Below, in pieces: positions 10,158 to 21,720 of a DNA stretch of 64,000 nucleotides (positions are counted from its first letter, which is position 1; each line of letters begins with the position of its first letter). Origin of the DNA: Tubulanus polymorphus (Eukaryota > Nemertea > Palaeonemertea > Tubulaniformes > Tubulanidae); the NCBI RefSeq assembly GCF_964204645.1, contig NC_134036.1, forward strand, positions 4,266,001 to 4,330,000, given 5' to 3'. The position numbers and the translations under genes are program-made. The notes beneath the pieces were generated by a model. That model did no database searches and had not been told where the DNA came from. It was given only the letters and a program-made list of their open reading frames with translations.

Positions 10158-13100
10158 CTGTCGCTATAACGAAAACGAGATAAAACCAGCATAAATAAAT
10201 CGTGAACATCACGCGGGCCGTTTTATCTATTTTGCTAAGTCGCTTTCGAAGAAGCGGCCTCGTCTACAATGAATGACTGACCCGCTACCATATCCAACTA
10301 TGGCATCGTCGCCAACTTGCGTTAAAACCACGATATTTCGACATTCTTTTTTTCTTAAATCGATTACCGTTTGGGTATTATGATGCCAGTGTGCATGTTT
10401 GATGGAGTGCATGGTAAAAGCGTATGGCGAACCGGGTCGACCGTCTGTCCCATCATAAAGGGTGGATTTTTAAGGTGCGGCGTTCGACGCATCGATACAA
10501 AATCTTAATGAATTTTTAGAGCGACTTTCAGTATTCGCGATAAAGCGATGCCGATGATACTCCAACGGCATGTGTTAAGTCAATCAGTCCCAGTGACCAG
10601 TTGCTAAGTCATGACTTAAATTTTACCCCGGGACCAGTGTATAGCCCCCTTTTAGTCATGTGGCCAATGTAACAAGTCAAGAAGGCCAGGCATAAGATTT
10701 AAGACATTATTTTCTGATATAAGTCACGAGCAGCTCGCAGGCAACCGGGCCAGTTGCATCATAGCCATGGCTTAGATTTATGACCAGTCTAGGATTTTCC
10801 ATTTGAGTTAGATTATTTTCGATAATTTCATCCGAAATCCGAAAAGTCCATTTTTACAGACTTCATTTGAATCAAAAGGCCTCGTTTTGTTTTTTTTTTA
10901 AATTTCAAATAGTACTTTAATTTTCGAGTCGTAGCTATAGAACTGGAACGGGCTTCTACGCCGAAAATCGTCATAATCCCGAATGAACGTCCGTCGTTGG
11001 GGAAAATGCAGTGCGCTGACGGGGGTAGGGTAAGGGGGTGGGGGTGGTAGAGGGCAGGCAGGGTGTAAAGAAATTTATGCGTAAAATGTAACGAACCTTG
11101 TAACGCCCAGTCCGAATCTGTGAAAAAATACAAACACACAAGATATTATTATAATTATCATTATCATTATTACTATTATTATTACTATTGCTATTATTAT
11201 TAATTATATAGTTATTTATTCATGTTTTGTGATACTAATATATAATGACTACTATTGGTAATAACTATAGAAATAAATATTTAACGCTAAATAATTAAAT
11301 AATGATAATCTTTCAAGCATTTAAATTTACTTAATCATCATAACCTTCGTTAGGGGCCGTTTTTTCAGTATATTTTTCATCTAAAAAGTGCTTGTCAGTT
11401 TCAATTCGCATTTTTCTGATATAGAAGATGAATACATTTTCGACGACAATTTTCGAGGTGAATATTTCATCAACTTTTTTTCAATATTGCGTATTTCACG
11501 AAACATAATTCAAACAGCCTTCACCAATCGAGGCGTGCAGCAGGTGCGAAGATTTGACCATTCTGTTTCGAAAAAGATCACTTCTTTTTTCCGTGAGCGC
11601 ACCCGCTAGTAGGTAAAGCATAATTTAAAGCACATAATACAAGCACCTTGATATAAGCATCGCACCAATTACAAATTCAACTCAGCTTCGGGATGGTAGG
11701 AATTCTTTTTTTCATCAACCGAATTTGAGACAGATCCATTTGAAAAACGAAATGCCTGCTATTTCATCGGTAAATAATTTTCATCTTTTTGGTCAGATTT
11801 TTTAGTTTTTGTGAATTGCAACTATGCCAAAAATCGGAAGGCTTCCAGTTGCTTACAGCGTTACATAATAATAGGAAGAAATAAATCGAGTTTTACTAAT
11901 TTCTAATTTCTAATTTCTAAAGTCTAGAATAAAATCAACGAACTGCCTTTTACGCGAGATAGCCCGGATAGATATTAGGTATTAGAGGATAAGGTTTAGA
12001 AATATAATCGACTGATAAAAAATAGCGTTATCAACTTGTAAAAAATGTCGTTTTACCACCAATCATTGGCTCTATTGAAAATTAAATCGGAATTAAATTC
12101 CTAATTCTTATCAATTAAATTCAGAAAATTCACGAATTCTCCTAATTGGTAATTAATCGAATAAGTACGATACGAAATCTTTTTTGGGTGTTTAAAATTT
12201 TGGTCATCCTACTTAAGAAGAACTTCACGAAATCAAGAAAATATCTAGTATTAAAATCTAAAGCCTTAAAAATCAAATCAAATGTTTAATACTTTCGTGT
12301 GTGTTATTCTTCACAAATTCCACTGGGCGTTTCTTTAATTTTTAGTCCCCCCTTCTCTCGAAATTGGGTAACTTTGGTTGTGGCTTCGGGGGCGCGAGGG
12401 TAATTTACTTGCGATAAAATGCCGTTAAAAGCGTTTTGTCGGAAAAAATATGATCCAGTTCCAGTTCCCGGGATTCAGTTTTGAGTAATACGGAGTTAAC
12501 TTTGAGTTAGAATTAGTTCATTTTCAATGAGTTGAATATCGTAACTAAGAGTGAACTCTGTTACTGGATCCGGGAATGCAAAGAACTGGACTCAGGTAAT
12601 TAAACGCGCGGGTTTGTGGATCGAGGGACGTTTCAGTTTTTTTTTTTATAGTAAAAAAGGTTAAATTATTTAAAAAAATAAAAAATAAATAAATCGAAAA
12701 TATATTCAAAACACACTAAAAGCCCTTTCCGTTTAGATAAGTGAAGAAAACATAAATATCTAGTAATAATAATCCAAAGAATGGAAAATGAAAAGAACAT
12801 AGATTAAAAAATTACGGCCAGTTATTGAAGAAAAGGAAAAAAGAATCACATTCAGTAAAATGAAAAAAAATGAATACGGGAAGGATGACGATGTTTATGA
12901 TTTTAGATTAGCTAATTAGAAATATCAATTAGTAAGTCAATTATTAGTAGAGATGACGATGATCTATATCAAACGGCAGTGGGCGAAAACAATTAGTTAA
13001 CCATCGATAATTAATATACGTTAATTAACTAATTACGTTTGACCAGATGAAAAGCTTAGCACCGCAGAAGGCAACGACAAGTAAAGCGATCGGACCGTTC

Positions 13101-13482
13101 CACGAAAGAAAATGGCCGCTCCTATCAAATCAGCCTATGACGTAACGTTAACAACCATTAATTAGAATCGACGTCATAGGATGACTTGGTAGAAACGGTC
13201 CCGTTTTTTTCCGGAAGAGTCGATGAACGAAGCTACGACACAGAATTCTACATCTAACATAAAAACCTCGGAACTATTTTTGGCGTTGTTTTTGTCTGTC
13301 AATTTTGAATTCGAAAATAGTTTCGAATTTCTCTTCAGACTGTATAACCATCTATTGGTTAAAATCTATTTCGAAATTAGGTCATTTTTCCGAAAGTATC
13401 GACGCGTTCGAAGCGCATCTAGAATATTCGATTGGTTTCGCACGGTAATCGTAGATGGCGGCACTGTCGTCGCATGCAACAA

Positions 13483-13514
<32 letters not shown>

Positions 13515-14338
13515 GCGGCGGCGGTGTACGCGTGGATAGAGAGAAACTAGCGAACGTGTAATTTACGCGGCTACTGCCGACACGACCGTATAAATAATGG
13601 CGGATAACGGTCGTTCATTTGAATAATGCGAAAATTATGCGCCGGCTTGCGTGGGGTAAATGTATACTCCTCTAGACGCGATAGTAAAACGAGTCGCAAT
13701 ATCGCCTGTTCAATTTTACCAGACTTGTCTGCGTTAGAACCACGTTCGTAACCGTCGAATTCAAAATTCGAAATTAACCGTCGATTACCGTATTTCAAAT
13801 TTTCCGACCCAATTTCCTAAGAATCGAAAGCAGGCTCATTAGGATTGGTAAGCGGAACCCTATCTTTTATTACCTCCTTGTGAACGGATGATTTATCCGA
13901 TACCGAAAAATTCGATTTTTTTTTTCAAGAATTCAACTTGAATTCAACCTCAAAAATGAATTATTTCTTATTCTAATTGCCAATAGTTTCTTAGAGTGGG
14001 ATTTTTTTTGGCGCGGTTCATTAACCAGCCAAACTACAAGGTGATACAACGACACAACACTTAGATAGGTGTATTACATATACGGCCAACCCTTGAATAC
14101 TGCTATGACATCACGGTACCAGCGACTAGTGATTTTTTTTATAAGGACCGAAACTACATTCGATTCCTTGGATTTTAACAAGATTTGACTACGAAATCGA
14201 AATGATCGCAAATCGTTGTTCACGAGCTTTAGGTCTAGAAACGACCAAACAGGTCCCAATCACTAATAGGTAGGCGATTCGATGATGTCATAAGCGGATT
14301 CGGAAGGTGCCACGATTTGTTCTTATCATTGCACTGAC
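10158..14338 (-). other. CELF intron, about 4.2 kb
   Basis: It contains 'gacttaag'-type repeat DNA at 10580-10800, the 21-nt microexon candidate at 11097-11117, an ATT/ATC microsatellite at 11140-11215, AT-rich DNA to 13,060, and a short open frame with a CAG-repeat tail at 13223-13561. The latter (poly-Asn/Ser end) looks like a CAG microsatellite and not a gene. Confidence 0.75.
11097..11117 (-). CDS. Candidate 21-nt CELF microexon
   Basis: On the minus strand a strong acceptor (TATTTTTTCACAG, ending 11118) is followed after 21 nt by AAG|GTTCGT. Inserted between exons 14339-14495 and 10035-10157 it keeps the frame and adds the seven residues DSDWALQ. The donor is weaker than consensus at +3 and +4. 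No CELF counterpart is recalled, so this rests on splice-site quality and phase only. Confidence 0.4.
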
Positions 14339-14495
14339 CTGTAGTGGTAGTCAACGCTGCCGTAGACATGCCGTTAGACAGGGCAGGATTCATGTGTTGA
14401 ACTTGCGCGGCGGCGATCGCGGCCATCGGGTTGGCCGTCAGGTACGAGCCTTGTCCGGCCGACGCGGCCATCAGCGCCATCTGTTGTTGCATGAG
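14339..14495 (-). CDS. CELF linker exon (157 nt)
   Basis: Internal exon with acceptor TTTTCAG (ending 14496) and donor ACAG|GTCAGT at 14338. It starts in phase 0 and ends with the first base of a Gly codon. It encodes LMQQQMALMAASAGQGSYL, then TANPMAAIAAAQVQHMN and PALSNGMSTAALTTTT. LMQQQ-A-LMA, NPMAA-AAAQ-Q and the following Asn/Gly/Thr-rich stretch match the CELF4 linker (ALMQQQAALMA.. and NPMAAFAAAQMQQM). Higher GC than the flanking introns also supports coding. Confidence 0.95.
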
Positions 14496-14639
14496 CTGAA
14501 AAGATGCAAAACGAAGGGGGGAATTTAGAATAATCGAGTTATCGATCGGTAGGTAGGACGCTTTCATCCACATGGTCCGAATCTGGATCTAGCTGCAACC
14601 TGGAACCATCCCAAAACATGCATTTACCATATGGGAGTG

Positions 14640-14745
14640 TTAAGAAAGTCTGGCCGACCAGTTCTTTAAAGTGAGCAAATGACGTCTGGTTTTTGTAGTT
14701 CATTTTCAATTAGAAATGTATCGGGTAAAGTTCTGAACACAAATG
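14640..14745 (+). repeat. Family H dispersed repeat
   Basis: About 100 bp containing 'gtctggtttttgtagttcat', 'ttcaattagaaatgtatcgg' and 'gtaaagttctgaacacaaat'. The same text recurs at 35835-36035 (tandem) and inverted at 41385-41735 and 44470-44665. Confidence 0.75.
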
Positions 14746-15339
14746 ATCAAAATTAAGGAGAATAGGGATATAGTTCATGCTACAGACAATTTATTAAGAG
14801 ATTTAGAAATTCTGAAAAAAATAACCGTTTAGCAACTACTACTAGCGAACCTAGCGGATCCCCAATTACCGCAGTAGCCTGTAGAACCGCTCGACGTCGC
14901 CGGAGAGGAGGAATTTTTATATCGCTTTTAACGCCAGAATAAAAAAAGTCCGCGCGCTATATAAATCACCGGCGGCTTTCTGCGAGATTGCTTATTCCGG
15001 TCGAGCTGCGGGGTAAATCGAGCGCTAGTCCCTAAGCTGCGACGACGACGACGCCGTCGCCGAACTCTAAACCAATTGATCGCGCGTCAACGCCCTACAG
15101 CCCGGCAATAACAGCGCAACTAGCGCTGCTATTCGCGACGGAAAATCACATCCAATTAGACCGACGGAACGAGTGTAGTTTTTTTTATCGGCGTGACGCA
15201 ATAGTTTCCCGATATCTTTAAGGGATTGTTCCGGCGAGTGCTATATTTTTTTTTAATTCTCCGTCTAACCTATACGTACCGCGCTGCTTTATGGTAACAG
15301 CCTCGTTTCCCAACCATTTCCGATTACCCCCTAAATTAT

Positions 15340-15720
15340 AGATTCCCCTCTCTTAGATTCACATCACTCACTCTCTATCTGAGACTCACTTTCTCAATAT
15401 TTCCTCAAATTAGAGTTCCGCTCTCACCCTCTGACCCAACCCGAACTCAAACCATCACTAAAGTCCTATTCCACCTTCCTCCCTCTCTCCCTCCCCTCAC
15501 CTTCCCCCTCTCTTCCTCATCCCCTCTCTCTCACTCTCTCCCTCAGTTCTCTCTTTCTCTCCCCCACTCTTCACCCTCTCTCTCTCTCACTAATTCCCAG
15601 ACATCTTCGCTTCCAACGCAAACGACAACTCTAAACCTCGCCCTCTCTCCCCTTTCTCTCTTCCTCTCTCGTCTTCTTCCTGTCTTCTTCTCTCCTCTCT
15701 CTTTCTCTCTCTCTCTCAGC
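15340..15720 (+). repeat. Pyrimidine (CT)-rich tract
   Basis: About 380 bp dominated by CTCT, CCCT and TCTC runs with few purines on the plus strand. On the transcribed strand it is a purine-rich intron RNA segment. The longest pure CT runs lie at 15440-15600 and 15640-15720. Confidence 0.85.
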
Positions 15721-16303
15721 CAATTCCCAGACATCTATTCTTCCATAACCATCGTTAACGACAACATCTAGGCGTCTCGCGCAGCCGCGTCGAACAGGGC
15801 CGCGCGCGTGCCCACTAATTTCCAGCGCAGATAATCGCGATCGTTGAGTGGAGTATGGGAATAAAGTTGAATACGACGACGACGACGACGACGACGACAT
15901 TTTTTTCGGAGGTTGAAATTCATACCCTCGCCATCGCTTTACACACAATACGCGGCTTTACTCGCCAGAACCGGAGTATATACGCCGTTATTGCCCGCGC
16001 GTATACACGGATGTTTTACGACTTCTCGATTAACGAGCGGTCCATCGGGTCGGTCTGGCGCGTATATGAAACTATCATTTTTTTTCGGTGCGTTTACACG
16101 AGATCGTTAAAACTAATGGCTATAACGGGTCGCGTGCATTCGCCGTATCAATCTCGTCGTAATCATCGAGTCCCCGCTGTACGTCGATTCGTTTACGTAT
16201 ACGGTTTTTTCTATATAAAAATCCCACTTTTTCCAATGGAAATATTTTCCAGAATTATCGCATATTCTCTCGTCGCGCGTATTGATTCTATGTCAATACA
16301 TAT

Positions 16304-16454
<151 letters not shown>

Positions 16455-17654
16455 GTTTTGCATTTGAGAAAGTGATCGTTATATGATTTTGTTGTAAATG
16501 TTACACAATAGCAAAGAATCTTACCATATTCTTAGAGGGAATTTGGGAGCGTGTTGAATTGGTTCGCAATCAAACTACTTATAGATAGTTTTGTTTCCAT
16601 TACCAATCAAATGATATAGGACCGCAGTCCGAGGCAATTTTAAATCCGAAATTTTTACCTATCTAACTAACTTAAGACGGGTCTGAGCCCTTATTTGACC
16701 TATAGCTAGCGTAACAACTGATGATAGTCTAAGTTTATTTTAGATCTTTAGCCCGTCAACTCATGACCGACCAATCTAATAATTCAAGACAATACTCGTA
16801 TAGGCCAAGCTCACTTCGGTTTGATGGCCAATCCGGCAATGACCATGGTTTATAAGACACCGATTTTTGTCTTAAAGCTAACGCGACATTACGAGATAAG
16901 TCTTAAGACGGACTCAAGTTACGACTATATACAGAACGTTTAAACAATATATGATAACAAAATCCATAACATTTAAATGGATTTCCGCGCGCAACGTATA
17001 ACTAACGGAAAACAAGCACGACGGGTAAAGCTTTTCGAAAAATATCGACCACGCAAAATCGACTGAAGATGATAAACTTTTTCGTCGCTCGCGCGCTATT
17101 AGGAAAAACGACGAATAACTACCGCGAGTTAGCACGGCGACGTTTGAAGCGCGCTAGGAATATTAGAGAATATTACCGCAAACAAATCAATTCGTCTAAA
17201 AAAATACTTCCAATATATTAAAACAACCCGATTCTCGCAGTTTCGGGATGGTGCGCGCTGGAGGGCGTGGTTCGCGAACGAACTATTGCGAAAACGCGAA
17301 CTTCGTCACGAAGTGCCGGCAGTCGTTGCCAAGGCGATATCACGACGCGCAGACGAACACAAAAAACAAACGACTTCAAAGTACGTAATGAAAATTGAGA
17401 AAAAAATTGTCAAAAATTTTCTAACGTCGTATGAAGTGTTGATGTTAGAAATAGGATAGCGTAGCATTTATTATTAGACCGAAACAAAAAATCTAGCGAC
17501 GTTCGTTATATTTGAAAGGCTACGTTCGGCTTTGATGTCTGCGCATCGTCTAAATGCTTGCCAACACGCGGGGTGTGGCTGTCGGTTTGAACGGATATGG
17601 TTGATAGTATGTTTAGTTTTATCAATCGCGAAATGGAATGAAATGTATAAAGTC

Positions 17655-17935
17655 TTTCGACCGCGGTCCGAGTCTCGCGATGCCATCAGGTCAGCATCGT
17701 CACGAGGGAGGAACGTGGCAGAGTCTCGCGATGCCATCAGGTCAGCATCGTCACGAGGGAGGAACGTGGCAGAGTCTCGCGATGCCATCAGGCTCGAATC
17801 CGAAGTCGGAACGTGGCAGAGCCTCACTATGCCATCAGGTTTGAATCCCTGCGAGGGAGGAACGCGACAGAGCCTCGTGGTGGCATCAGGTTCGAATCGT
17901 TGCCTTCGAAGGGAGGATGTTTCGCCAGGGTTTAC
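17655..17935 (+). repeat. 51-bp minisatellite with tRNA B-box-like core, family G
   Basis: Five to six units of about 51 bp: 'gtctcgcgatgccatcaggt' followed by 'tcgaatcc' or 'cagcatcg', then 'cgagggaggaacgtggcaga'. The better units contain GGTTCGAATCC, identical to a consensus RNA polymerase III B box. Related inverted units lie at 37385-37550 and degenerate ones at 36595-36690. Confidence 0.85.
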
Positions 17936-18156
17936 TGAATTTTGCTCGAACATGCAGGGCGGGCAATTTGTAAGGGGGTCAGTATAAAACAAAGCACAAA
18001 CACACGGACACGAAAGTCTAGCATTAGTGATAAACAGCTAACAAGTTGATAATTCTGAAAAGCGTACACACACTGATTCAACAACGGCCCGCTAGGGGGC
18101 GTGATTTAACTACACAACGACTAGGGCCGCCCGCTATAGGGGGCGTCGTTACTCAC

Positions 18157-18174
18157 CTGGGGATCCCTCTGCAG
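18157..18174 (-). CDS. Candidate 18-nt CELF microexon
   Basis: On the minus strand, the acceptor TTTTACCATTAG (ending 18175) and a perfect donor CAG|GTGAGT (18157/18156) bracket 18 nt, CTGCAGAGGGATCCCCAG. It would sit between the exon at 30837-31010 and the 157-nt exon, in phase 0 on both sides, adding LQRDPQ. The donor is excellent and the acceptor has a short pyrimidine tract. No homologous insert is recalled from other CELF proteins. Confidence 0.4.
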
Positions 18175-18292
18175 CTAATGGTAAAACGATAGAAAAAAGA
18201 AATACTGATTACTCGGGAAAATACAGATACAATTCTATTCGTTTCTATCGAAATCATTAATTTAGACATCGCCGACGTCTAGGTATAGTATA

Positions 18293-18293
<1 letters not shown>

Positions 18294-18334
<41 letters not shown>

Positions 18335-18363
18335 TTAATAATAATAATAATAATGATAATAAT

Positions 18364-18428
<65 letters not shown>

Positions 18429-18530
18429 TAATAATGTGTCTTATATAGCGCTAAATCCAGCCAGGCTGCTCAGAGCGCTTTATATTTTCGGTATTTTTAC
18501 CCCGGCCAATTTTATACTCTAACATAGTAT
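18294..18530 (-). mobile_element. 5'-truncated SINE with expanded (TAA)n tail
   Basis: On the minus strand the segment contains AAAGCGCTCTGAGCAGCC, then GGCTGGATTTAGCGCTATAT and AAGACACATTATTATC, followed by an (ATT)n tail that has expanded to about 140 bp (18294-18435). It is the 3' part of the same element seen more fully at 39371-39675. The tRNA-like head is missing. Confidence 0.7.
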
Positions 18531-20724
18531 AATAGTATATCAAACATCCACGATATCGACATCGTTAACAACGACAAATTTGAGAAACCACAAAAGAAAC
18601 TTATACATCGTAATCATCTAAAATCAATCTTTAAAGATGCGTTTATAGGCATTATGTCTGAACAGTCAGTCCGTCGAATGTTCAGAACTTCGATGCCAAT
18701 AGATTATCAAACATTGCGAGTTTATGAATAGTTTTTTGTCTGTGGGCCACTAGTTTCGAGAGGGTGGTACGGGCTATGATCGAAAACAAAGCCGATTCGA
18801 TCAAAAAGAATCGCGCGAATTTATTTTCTCGAACGCGATTGTTCGCCAATCCGCGAATCAACAACATCTCGTCAAACCTGGTAACATAATAATAACCAGC
18901 AGCGTACGAATATCTATGTACAAGCAGTGTCTCGAGATGTCGAGGTGATAAGTGGATCGCGCTTATCAGTTCTAAATAGTGACAGACAGCGAGAGAGAGA
19001 GACGAGCGATAAGACGCTTAGGGATTATCGCCCGTCGTAAAAAGAAGCCGGATTGATTGTCGCGTTTTTCTATATAGGCGAGCGCGTTGTCGACGGCCGG
19101 GGTAGTTTGCAAGTCGGGTCGCGTGCTGAGAGGTCGTTATCGCCAGACGGTCTCCCGAGACTACGCGACTGATGACAGTTATAATATTTACACCGACGGT
19201 CTGACCGAAAGTCCAGCGCGCTGCTGGTCGCCGCGAAAAAAAACCCGGTGCACACGAATTTTTAATCGGACGTTAATGACTTAGTCCGTTTTTTTCATTT
19301 CGTTGATTTCCCTGCAGTATCTAATGGCAATTTTATTTCCAGCGACTGGCAACGCCGCGATCGATTAAACGGTTCCACCTTCGGCAAGCGGGGATCCACC
19401 GGGATGTTGACTATAGGGCTGCTGCGGTTGCTCAAAAGTTGGTTAGAGTTAACCAGCGCACGAAGTTGCGACGGCTAAATGTCGGTTTTTACTATAACCT
19501 ATCCACCGGCATATTTTTTAAAGTTAATAAATTACGGCGACGTTTCGACTAATTCGAAATGATCGCGTTTCGACTTATCAGTTTTCTTTAGGGATAAATG
19601 CGGGTCACCTTCGAGTATTCCTGAAGTTCCGGATATCCACATTTAGCGTCAATAAATTCTCGACGCTGTCCAACGACACCGATGACAAAGAAACGATCGG
19701 ATATTATATAATCTATTTAGGAACCGACCGACACGCGCGCGCCGGCTCTAAAAGGTTCGTTAATCGGAGGTGTCGCCGTTTCAGAATAACGCTTTCAAAG
19801 TCGTTGACAGCATCCGCAGTTTATTTCGAAACTTTTTTTCCTTTGCGCGCGCGTGCACGAACGGCTATTTTTCTATCTATACACGGCGCCGGATTTAGCG
19901 TTACTATTTCTAGGCGAATCGACTTCTGAGATCGACAACCGCGTCACCGATATGTAATCGTAGACGACTAAAAGTGACGGATGAGTTGGACAAACGACAA
20001 ACCGCCAGCGATAAACGACATCTGTATCAAGGAACCTATTTGTAAAGCGTCTGGTCGCTTACTGGACGGCCGCCACCTTCCGCCCGTTTATAAATCGCCC
20101 GAGTTTTCCCTGGTTTTTACGTATGTGATTACACAAAATTCCACGCGGAGTGAATCAGAGAAATTTGTAGTTTTAAAATGTTACAATGCGTTCATTTTTC
20201 ATAGAATCATGTATTGATTTAGAAACTCGAGGACAATAACATTATCCCGCTCTAAGTGTTCCCTGGTTGCTTCTAGATTTTTTCTGATTCCAAAGTTTTC
20301 CAGGGATTCCAGGCCAGTGGCCACCCCAATTATGTCACGACGATATTTTCAACATTGGGAATTGTGTTCCTAAATATGAAATATTGAAATAACTCGGCAA
20401 AGTTTTCGGAGTCAACTTCCTTTGTTAGTACGGTATTATCGTATCGTCGTCATAGCGAGGGATGCGTGTTTCATTAATGGTTAAATTCGTAAGGATGAGA
20501 AAAAAAATCCGAACCGCTGGCCAAACGAGTTCGAATCGCTGCGCGTCAGACGAAATCCTAATTAAATATCTCAGCGGTCTAGCTAGAGAAGCCAGGTCTC
20601 GACGCGACGACGAGCGATAACTGGAGAATGTCAATGGGTATTTTCAAAAGGCGGATACGAACTCCAACCGAGAATCGGATAGTTCAATAAGCGCGCGCTC
20701 GTCCCCAGTCTTAATGAGGGCTCT

Positions 20725-20785
20725 TCGTTCGAGGATTCCGCTCGCGGCAAGCGAGTATCCGCCAGGTGTCGCTACTAGTGTACTT
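20725..20785 (-). repeat. Family I GC-rich dispersed element
   Basis: Minus-strand text CTAGTAGCGACACCTGGCGG, ATACTCGCTTGCCGCGAGCG and GAATCCTCG, a copy and a half of the ~40-bp element described at 30722-30762. Copies also occur at 14840-14885, 19370-19400, 27236-27275, 52975-53035 and 60392-60450. Confidence 0.7.
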
Positions 20786-21429
20786 TCGGATTTCACCGTA
20801 TGCTTAAGAAAGTTGATGCCTTGTTTCTCATTTGAGCTTAAAAATTGACCTTTTTTCTTAAATAACGAACAGGCTAACCATAATAGACCCAGCAGCTATG
20901 AACTGATTACAAATTTCATTGTAGTTTACAAAATGACCCGGTCGATTAGGAGAATCAAGATATCATTTGATTTAGCCCAAAATCTACGAATCGATTATAA
21001 AAGTTGCGCGATATTCGAACCCTAATAGATTAACCTGATTCAACTTAAAAAAAACTCACAACAGTCTTTGAACTTGAATTTAAGACTTCTAGACTGCGAG
21101 ACCCGTCTGAAGCGCCGCGTCGAGCAATATCGACGTGTTTAATACGCGTCTCCTATAACGACTGAGACAGAGAGAGCTGCCTCGTTAAAATCGCTGCGGG
21201 ATTTGACAAATTGAAATTAAAAACGGAGGCGGATTGAACTCGGCAATGATTGATAAATCATAGCGCGCCGTGTTGTTTAATGTAGGACTGTAGCGGAATA
21301 GATTCATCGCGTCCTTGAAGCCGTAACGAACTCGGTGTCACAGAGCGTGAAGATTATATGTGGGTGTGATTTTTGTCTGCGTTCAACGCGCGGGGCTGGC
21401 GGGAAATAGAGGTACGATGACGCGTATGA

Positions 21430-21720
21430 AACCGCGGAGTCTAGAGTCAAAGTGGAACTGATGGATCCGCGCTCGACCGCGTCCAGAGTTGGTTTAAACC
21501 CACGTAACTGCGGAACTGGATCCAGAGTCGAATTTAGCCGACGATATGGAACTGCGTCCGGAGTCATATTAAACCCGCTTGACTGCGGAAATGCGTCCGT
21601 AGTTGAATTAAACCCAAAGAACTGTGGAACTGGATCCAGAGCCAAATTAAACCCACACAACCATGGAACTGGATCCAGATTCACACGACACCCAAACAAC
21701 TTTAGAGCCAGAATAGACAA
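21430..21720 (-). repeat. 39-bp minisatellite, family A (7 units)
   Basis: Inverted relative to 1-165; the plus strand reads 'ggaactggatccagagtcaa' then 'attaaacccacacaac'. About seven diverged units. Open frames through it on both strands are repeat artefacts. Confidence 0.85.

Noticed and set aside
13223-13561. 112-codon plus-strand frame with Asn/Ser repeats
   Set aside because: The repeat end is a CAG/CAA microsatellite and the start is AT-rich with no recognisable protein.
17474-17992. 172- and 151-codon frames on opposite strands
   Set aside because: Both run through the 51-bp minisatellite and are repeat artefacts.
19305-19345. Sequence resembling the 18-nt microexon and its acceptor (shared gcag and ctaatgg)
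   Set aside because: The shared blocks are short, the donor is absent, and the match may be chance.
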